Of a DNA stretch of 11,272 nt, positions 6,836-11,272 are shown one piece after another. The notes below the pieces were generated by a model, which was not told the origin of the DNA, searched no databases, and saw only the letters and a list, made by a program, of their open reading frames with translations. Each line of letters begins with the position of its first letter. Positions within the stretch are counted from its first letter, which is position 1. Source of the stretch: JALSJK01 sp964530345 (GTDB taxonomy: Bacteria; Pseudomonadota; Gammaproteobacteria; Methylococcales; Methylomonadaceae); contig CAZGYJ010000100.1 in NCBI GenBank assembly GCA_964530345.1, positions 1 to 11,272 of the forward strand, in the 5' to 3' direction. The position numbers and the translations under genes were made by a program.

Positions 6836-7198
6836 TTACTGTTTAACCCAATTTACAGCATCCTGAAGCTTGTCAGGTGCATATGTCGCTACTTGGCCAT
6901 CAACGAAATAGGAACCAACTTTTGTTGCCCATTGTAGCCATTTTTGTCCTCCTACTACGGCCACTTTGTCAAAATCATGTCGATGCTGTACACCGAAGAC
7001 AAGGTCATCCCAGGCTGCCCCAGGTTCCCAGCCAATAAAATTGTTATCGAAATAAATGGCTGCTTTGATTTTCCCAAAGTTGTTTAGGCGGCGTTTGAGT
7101 TCTGGAATAAAAATGTCTTCGTAATCTTCACTACTTAGTGTTTTCGTTGCTTTGACTACCAGCGTTCTATCATCAGTTTCTGGCATAATTTCTAACAT
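6836..7198 (-). CDS. SpoIIAA-like STAS/SEC14-fold protein
   Basis: This is a 120-residue soluble protein. It resembles the SpoIIAA-like family (STAS/SEC14 fold, formerly DUF3478). The C-terminal half has the family pattern HDFDKVAVVGGQKWLQWATK (72-91), then a weak strand and a final helix (APDKLQDAVNWVKQ). The N-terminal part has the beta strand and helix arrangement expected for the fold (TLVVKATKTLS, then IFIPELKRRLNNF). The molecular role of this family is poorly known; it is common in environmental proteobacteria, and lipid or small-ligand binding or regulation has been suggested. An in-frame ATG at 7240 would overlap ppsA, but AAAGGAG 9 bases before 7198 makes the shorter start much more likely. 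It sits 38 bases after ppsA, and a regulatory link to PEP synthase is only a guess. Confidence 0.82.
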   Translation of the reverse strand: MLEIMPETDDRTLVVKATKTLSSEDYEDIFIPELKRRLNNFGKIKAAIYFDNNFIGWEPGAAWDDLVFGVQHRHDFDKVAVVGGQKWLQWATKVGSYFVDGQVATYAPDKLQDAVNWVKQ

Positions 7199-7207
7199 GA
7201 TAGGGTA

Positions 7208-7214
7208 CTCCTTT
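7208..7214 (-). promoter_or_regulatory. Ribosome binding site deciding the STAS-protein start
   Basis: AAAGGAG on the minus strand, a near-perfect Shine-Dalgarno sequence, lies 9 bases before the ATG at 7198. It argues against the upstream in-frame ATG at 7240, which would begin inside the end of ppsA. Confidence 0.8.
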
Positions 7215-7236
7215 GTCCGGCGAATGGTGTTGTGAA

Positions 7237-9657
7237 TCAATTTGTTTGATATTTGGCTGAAATTCGCTTTTCGACCTCCAGAATATGCAATGTCGTTTTG
7301 ATGACTGTATCAGGATTCAGGCTGATGGAATCGATACCCAGTTCCACCAGAAATTCGGCAATTTCCGGATAATCGGAAGGCGCTTGTCCGCAGATTCCGG
7401 AATGACGGCCATTGCGTTTGGCGCCTTCGACTGCCAACCGAATCATTTCCTTAACACCGGTATCGCGTTCATCAAAATCGAAAGCCACCATGTCTGAATC
7501 CCGGTCAACACCCAACGTTAACTGGGTCAGATCATTGGAGCCGATGGAAAAGCCGTCAAATAATTTTGCAAAGGCATCAATTTGGATGACATTGTTGGGA
7601 ATTTCGCACATCACATAGATTTCCAATCCATTTTCTCCCTGTTTTAGATCCAGTTCAGCCATTTTCGCAAGAACGCGTTCACCCTCGTCGATGCGACGAC
7701 AGAAGGGGATCATCAAGATCACATTGGCCAATCCCATTTCATCCCGTACCCGTTTCATGGCCTCACATTCCAAAGCAAAGCCCTGTTCATAAGCAGGATG
7801 TGTGTAACGTGATGCGCCACGAAATCCGAGCATGGGATTGGCTTCGATCGGCTCAAAAGCATTACCACCAATTAATGATGCATATTCATTGCTTTTGAAG
7901 TCAGACATGCGCACCACGACAGGTCTGGGATAAAAGGCTGCGGCAATGGTACCGACGCCTTCAGACAAACGTTGAATAAAATAATCAGCTGGATTGGCGT
8001 AATATTTAAGTAAATGGTTTATGATTTTGCGCTCACTAGCATCGGTCACTTTTTCTGGTTGTAATAAGGCCAAAGGGTGTACTTTGATGTATTCATTGAT
8101 GATGAATTCCATTCTTGCCAGACCGACTCCGTCGTTGGGTAAGAAACTATTTTTAAATGCCAGCTCTGGATTGCCCAAATTCACCATAATTTTGGTTTTT
8201 GGTCGTGGCATACTGCTTAAATCTGTTTTTATCACATCAAAGGGTATGTTACCTCGATAAATTTTACCGGTATCACCTTCTACACAAGAGACAGTAATAA
8301 GCTCATTATTTTTTATTACTGAGGTTGCATTATCACATCCAACAACTGCAGGGATGCCAAGTTCACGCGCCACAATTGCAGCATGACAAGTTCGACCGCC
8401 ACGGTTAGTGACAATCGCAGCGGCAATTTTCATGATCGGTTCCCAGTCGGGTGTGGTGGTATCCGCTACCAGGACTTCACCGGCACGGAATTCAGATAGT
8501 TGATTGGTGCTTTTGATAATATGAGCTGGGCCGGAGGCAATTTTTGCTCCAACAGAATGTCCCGTCACAATGACTTCGCCTTCTTCCTTTAAACGGTATT
8601 CTTCTAAAATTGTCCCGTGTTTTTGTGAAGCGACAGTTTCTGGCCTGGCCTGAACCATGTACATTTCACCATCCAGACCGTCTTTCGCCCATTCCATGTC
8701 CATCGGTTTGTTATGACCAGCCTGTTTGCTGTATAACAGTTCAACTTTGATCGCATAATCAGCAAGCGTTAAAGCTTCTTGATCCGAAATGCAAAATTGT
8801 TCACGCTCATCCCGGGTTGTTTGAATATTGCCGGTTGCTTCTCGGGTATTACCTTCCTGATACACCATTTTAATTTTTTTCGACCCTAGTACCCGACGCA
8901 GTACACACCGAAAACCTTTTTTAAACGTCGGTTTGTGAACATAAAACTCATCTGGTTCGACTGCCCCTTGAACTACATTTTCACCAAGGCCATAGGCGGC
9001 TGTAATAAACACTACATCTCGGAAACCGGATTCAGTATCCAGAGAAAACATAACACCACTGGTAGCAATATCAGAGCGTACCATTTTCATCACACCAATT
9101 GAAAGGGCGATATCAAAATGATCAAATCCCTGATCTATCCGGTAATGAATGGCACGATCAGTAAAAAGACTGGCAAAACAGCGTCGACAAGCATCCAGCA
9201 AAACTTGTTCACCTCTAATATTCAAATAGGTGTCTTGTTGTCCAGCGAAGCTGGCAGTAGGCAGATCTTCAGCCGTTGCCGAACTGCGGACAGCCAAACT
9301 TAAACTTTCACCATACTGATCTTGTAACTGTCGATAAGCTGTAAGTATTTCAGCTTGAAGATCGTCAGGTATTTCAGCTGAATATATAATGTCACGGGCG
9401 CGTTTACCGGAACGTGCCAATTGATTAACATCAAGCGGGTCAATATTTGCCAAGGTTTCTCGTAATTCATCCCAAACATTTGCCTTATCTAATACATAAC
9501 GATAAGCTTCCGCTGTAATGGCAAAGCCATTGGGTACCTTGACGCCTTTCGGTATCAGTTTTTGATACATTTCACCCAATGAGGCGTTTTTACCACCGAC
9601 CAGAGGGATGTCGTCGATGCCAATTTCTTCAAAGAAACGAATATATTGATAATTCAT
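7237..9657 (-). CDS. ppsA: Phosphoenolpyruvate synthase (pyruvate, water dikinase)
   Basis: This enzyme converts pyruvate, ATP and water to PEP, AMP and phosphate, the gluconeogenic bypass of pyruvate kinase. The 806 residues match the E. coli family length (about 790) and show all three domains: the N-terminal nucleotide-binding domain (GGKNASLGEM at 21-30, AVRSSATAEDLP at 122-133, VQARPET at 335-341), the swivelling phosphohistidine domain (GGRTCHAAIVARELGIP at 420-436, catalytic H425) and the C-terminal PEP/pyruvate barrel (GFRGASRY at 611-618, GSNDLTQLTLGVDRDS at 706-721, GICGQ with catalytic C756). The start at 9657 has AAAGG 8 bases upstream. It follows the TVP38-like gene by 24 bases. 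The usual PpsA regulatory kinase/phosphorylase (PpsR, DUF299) is not in the window. Confidence 0.97.
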   Translation of the reverse strand: MNYQYIRFFEEIGIDDIPLVGGKNASLGEMYQKLIPKGVKVPNGFAITAEAYRYVLDKANVWDELRETLANIDPLDVNQLARSGKRARDIIYSAEIPDDLQAEILTAYRQLQDQYGESLSLAVRSSATAEDLPTASFAGQQDTYLNIRGEQVLLDACRRCFASLFTDRAIHYRIDQGFDHFDIALSIGVMKMVRSDIATSGVMFSLDTESGFRDVVFITAAYGLGENVVQGAVEPDEFYVHKPTFKKGFRCVLRRVLGSKKIKMVYQEGNTREATGNIQTTRDEREQFCISDQEALTLADYAIKVELLYSKQAGHNKPMDMEWAKDGLDGEMYMVQARPETVASQKHGTILEEYRLKEEGEVIVTGHSVGAKIASGPAHIIKSTNQLSEFRAGEVLVADTTTPDWEPIMKIAAAIVTNRGGRTCHAAIVARELGIPAVVGCDNATSVIKNNELITVSCVEGDTGKIYRGNIPFDVIKTDLSSMPRPKTKIMVNLGNPELAFKNSFLPNDGVGLARMEFIINEYIKVHPLALLQPEKVTDASERKIINHLLKYYANPADYFIQRLSEGVGTIAAAFYPRPVVVRMSDFKSNEYASLIGGNAFEPIEANPMLGFRGASRYTHPAYEQGFALECEAMKRVRDEMGLANVILMIPFCRRIDEGERVLAKMAELDLKQGENGLEIYVMCEIPNNVIQIDAFAKLFDGFSIGSNDLTQLTLGVDRDSDMVAFDFDERDTGVKEMIRLAVEGAKRNGRHSGICGQAPSDYPEIAEFLVELGIDSISLNPDTVIKTTLHILEVEKRISAKYQTN

Positions 9658-9681
9658 GATGGTTACCTTTATTACTTGCGA

Positions 9682-10431
9682 TTAATAGTATTTATCGGAA
9701 TTGTTGTCGTTTTCAGCCCATATAGGATCAATTTGTGAGATTAGATTCCGAGCCTTAATCACGATTAGAAATAATGACAGTACAATAACGAAGAACCCAA
9801 AAAGTAAAAGCGGAAAATTGATTGTTTTGTCTAAATGAGTCGTACTGATACTTTTAGTTATATGCTTAGCCGTGAAGCCAAAGTAAACCAAGGAAAGGTT
9901 ATAAATTAAAATTCCACTAGTACTAATTAAATAATCTTTAAATTTAACTTGTGTAATCGATAATGCATAACTGAGTAAAGCAAAAGGTAATGGTATCAAG
10001 CGTAATAAAAACATGATTTTAAGGCCATCATTAGCCAATAATGAGTCCAACTGTTGCATTTTTGGCTGCTTATCAAGTAATGTCTTAACTCTATCTCGAA
10101 AAAAATAACGGCCCAGTAAAAAAATCATACTAGCGGCAAGGTAGGTTGAGATAGCCACATAAAGACTACCCGTATTCAGAGGGAATAAAACACCTGCAGC
10201 CACACACAGAGCATCCACAGACATAAATAAGGGAGTCGCCATTGTGAAAAACAAAATGAAAGCAATCGGAGCCAAGACACCAAGACTTTTAATCCATATT
10301 TCCATACGGGGAATATAGAATTCAAACCAGTGTGCAATCAGGGTTAATAAAACAATACCTCCAGCAATTAATAATAAGCGGAGATACAATGATTGATTGC
10401 CAATAAAGGGGAAATGGTTAATTTTTTTCAT
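9682..10431 (-). CDS. TVP38/TMEM64-family (SNARE-associated Golgi/DedA superfamily) membrane protein
   Basis: This is a 249-residue integral membrane protein. Hydrophobic segments lie near residues 17-36, 49-75, 85-107, 137-160, 165-187 and 205-226. The family core is recognisable: a GRYFFRDRVKTLL segment (107-119), then LLRLIPLPFALLSYALSITQVKFKDYL (142-168), matching the R-x-x-P-x-P ... F pattern before a reentrant helix. The conserved Asn or Gly often found after the P-x-P is replaced by Ser/Ala here. Members of this superfamily are linked to lipid scrambling or membrane homeostasis; the substrate is not predictable. The start overlaps the upstream membrane-protein gene by 14 bases, with AGGA about 8 bases upstream, implying translational coupling. 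The C-terminus is polar and charged (AENDNNSDKYY). Confidence 0.78.
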   Translation of the reverse strand: MKKINHFPFIGNQSLYLRLLLIAGGIVLLTLIAHWFEFYIPRMEIWIKSLGVLAPIAFILFFTMATPLFMSVDALCVAAGVLFPLNTGSLYVAISTYLAASMIFLLGRYFFRDRVKTLLDKQPKMQQLDSLLANDGLKIMFLLRLIPLPFALLSYALSITQVKFKDYLISTSGILIYNLSLVYFGFTAKHITKSISTTHLDKTINFPLLLFGFFVIVLSLFLIVIKARNLISQIDPIWAENDNNSDKYY

Positions 10432-10963
10432 GCTGCTTTTCCTGGAATGTTTTTCGACGGTGTTTTTCCCAGTAGTAAGTTATGATCGATAGGGACAAGG
10501 AAAATATCAAAATAGCCCAGATATATTCTTCAAAATAGGCTGCAATAATTGCAGTAATACCGACCAGAACACCTAACAGGCTGAATCGCCAGCCTAAATT
10601 ACGGCCATCCAGAAATAATGACAGACCAATAATCAGCTGGATAACGAGTCCGGCACTCTCATAATTTAAACGTCCCGTATGTAATAGAAGATAAACACCT
10701 GATACAGTAACCAGCGTAGCTCCCCAATGTATCAGCTGACGGATAATTAATTCCTTAAAAACTTTCCCTTGATATTCTGGTCTGAACCAGCCAAAAATAA
10801 TACTGGCGATAGCAAAAATGAAAATAAGCAGGGTCCAGTAACGGTGGCTTTCATAAGGTGAAAAATCAGTAATCGCCATGCCGATCAAGGCTAGAGATAA
10901 TACTAAGAAAAGAATTATTTCTTCAAAAAAATGGTTCTTTTTCAACAGCGTCTTTTTAAGCAT
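10418..10963 (-). CDS. Six-helix membrane protein of unknown function
   Basis: I do not recognise a family with confidence. The 181 residues contain about six hydrophobic segments (roughly 15-33, 43-60, 78-96, 103-118, 126-143 and 146-164), a basic start (MLKKTLLKKNHFFEE) and a strongly charged tail (EKHRRKTFQEKQHEKN). The small six-helix layout is reminiscent of HdeD/DUF308-type proteins, but no diagnostic motif is visible. The start is well supported, with AAAGG 7 bases before the ATG within a run AAAGGGGG. It is the first gene of the operon and overlaps the next membrane-protein gene by 14 bases, so the two products may work together. Confidence 0.75.
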   Translation of the reverse strand: MLKKTLLKKNHFFEEIILFLVLSLALIGMAITDFSPYESHRYWTLLIFIFAIASIIFGWFRPEYQGKVFKELIIRQLIHWGATLVTVSGVYLLLHTGRLNYESAGLVIQLIIGLSLFLDGRNLGWRFSLLGVLVGITAIIAAYFEEYIWAILIFSLSLSIITYYWEKHRRKTFQEKQHEKN

Positions 10964-11055
10964 TAATCCCCCTTTAATTTGTTTACTGAAGTTTTCCCGT
11001 TTTTAAGGCTCATCCTGTTGAATTCAAAGTGGGTGTAATAGTTCCTTTACTTACC
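10964..11055 (-). promoter_or_regulatory. Candidate operon promoter region
   Basis: This is the only sizeable space upstream of the ten genes. On the minus strand, TTGAAT (11022-11027) is followed after 16 bases by TAAAAA (11000-11005), a plausible but weak sigma-70-like pair. TTGAAT is part of a perfect palindrome TTGAATTCAA (11018-11027) that could be an operator. A second weak option uses TTCAGG in the element end (11057-11062) with TATTAC (11035-11040), also 16 bases apart. Neither can be confirmed by eye. Confidence 0.35.
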
Positions 11056-11220
11056 ACCTGAATCCGCGACCTCACAACAACTTAGGTGTTAACGTATTGA
11101 TTAACAACGGTATTTAAAAAATACTTGCTTGGCCTAAGGGTGAAGCTAAGATTTTTCAAATTCCGTGCTAAACCAATATCTTGCCCTCTGTTATCCGCAT
11201 TGAAAATCACAGATTCAGGT
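11056..11220. repeat. Short terminal-inverted-repeat element, copy 2 (MITE-like)
   Basis: The ends are ACCTGAATCCGCGA and TCACAGATTCAGGT, inverted repeats of 14 bases with two mismatches. The length is about 165 bases and there is no reading frame. It aligns in the same orientation with the copy at 66-240. Shared blocks include CTAAGGGTG, AGCTAAGATTT, CTAAACCAATATCTTGC and CTGTTATC, while the left third has drifted. It sits about 90 bases upstream of the first operon gene, so it may affect transcription. No target-site duplication is obvious. Confidence 0.7.
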
Positions 11221-11223
11221 TAT

Positions 11224-11258
11224 CATTGTTGAACCTATCATTGACAGATTCAACAATG
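11224..11258. repeat. Inverted repeat (10-base stem) beside element copy 2
   Basis: CATTGTTGAA (11224-11233) and TTCAACAATG (11249-11258) are perfectly complementary around a 15-base loop. No T-run follows on either strand, so it is not a typical terminator. It could be a transposon end, a protein-binding site or the terminator relic of a gene beyond the window. Confidence 0.5.
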
Positions 11259-11272
11259 GGGAAACTTCAGTT

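Larger units (their letters stand above)
10964..11272. other. Non-coding region upstream of the operon
   Basis: There is no credible gene on either strand in this 309-base stretch. It holds the putative promoter (10964-11055), inverted-repeat element copy 2 (11056-11220), a 10-base stem (11224-11258) and one arm of an outer inverted repeat running to the window end. Confidence 0.6.

Noticed and set aside
7196..7240. Longer STAS protein starting at 7240
   Set aside because: It would begin within the end of ppsA, while AAAGGAG before 7198 is a clear ribosome site.
11018..11027. FNR/CRP-type operator at TTGAATTCAA
   Set aside because: The half-sites lack the four-base spacer of the FNR consensus (TTGAT-N4-ATCAA). 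It remains only an unassigned palindrome.
66..11220. True composite transposon
   Set aside because: No transposase is present, the two copies differ considerably and no target-site duplication is seen at the outer ends. Only the bracketing itself is reported.
1..11272. CRISPR array, tRNA, rRNA or phage genes
   Set aside because: No regularly spaced short repeats, cloverleaf structures, ribosomal RNA blocks or phage-like proteins were seen on either strand.

Overview
The window reads as one long minus-strand operon of ten genes, from about 10963 down to 338, bracketed by two related short inverted-repeat elements. All ten genes run in the same direction, with gaps of 49 bases or less and two short overlaps. 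No transposase, tRNA, rRNA, CRISPR array or plus-strand gene is visible. Moderate-to-low GC content and protein resemblance suggest a proteobacterium, most likely a gammaproteobacterium. This is a judgement from remembered protein families, not from a marker gene.

Layout in the direction of transcription: (1) a six-helix membrane protein of unknown function (10963-10418); (2) a TVP38/TMEM64 (SNARE-associated) membrane protein (10431-9682); (3) phosphoenolpyruvate synthase, PpsA (9657-7237); (4) a small SpoIIAA-like STAS protein (7198-6836); (5) an AhpD/carboxymuconolactone-decarboxylase-like protein with a CxxC motif (6814-6449); (6-8) pyruvate dehydrogenase E1 alpha (6459-5407), E1 beta (5394-4411) and lipoyl E2 (4392-3184); (9) a CPA2-type cation/proton antiporter (3158 or 3191 to 1665); (10) enolase (1615-338). 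A candidate promoter region and one inverted-repeat element (11056-11220) lie upstream. A weak terminator-like hairpin (287-313) and a second element (66-240) lie downstream.

The soluble enzymes all meet at the PEP/pyruvate/acetyl-CoA node. Enolase interconverts 2-phosphoglycerate and PEP, PpsA turns pyruvate back into PEP, and the dehydrogenase commits pyruvate to acetyl-CoA. No E3 (dihydrolipoamide dehydrogenase) gene is in the window, so E3 must come from elsewhere. The thiol-active AhpD-like protein beside a lipoyl E2 recalls the mycobacterial arrangement in which lipoylated E2 reduces AhpD. The antiporter and the two membrane proteins suggest a link to membrane energetics or ion balance. 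The STAS protein may be a regulator or stress component.

The most notable non-coding signals are three. First, the pair of related elements sits in the same orientation exactly around the operon. Second, three complementary AT-rich arms between the antiporter and enolase can form two mutually exclusive hairpins, one arm lying in the last antiporter codons. Third, an outer inverted repeat surrounds the upstream element and suggests nesting. The E1/E2 subunits also look like the cyanobacterial/plastid PDH subfamily, including loss of the usual Asp in the E2 DHRxxDG motif.
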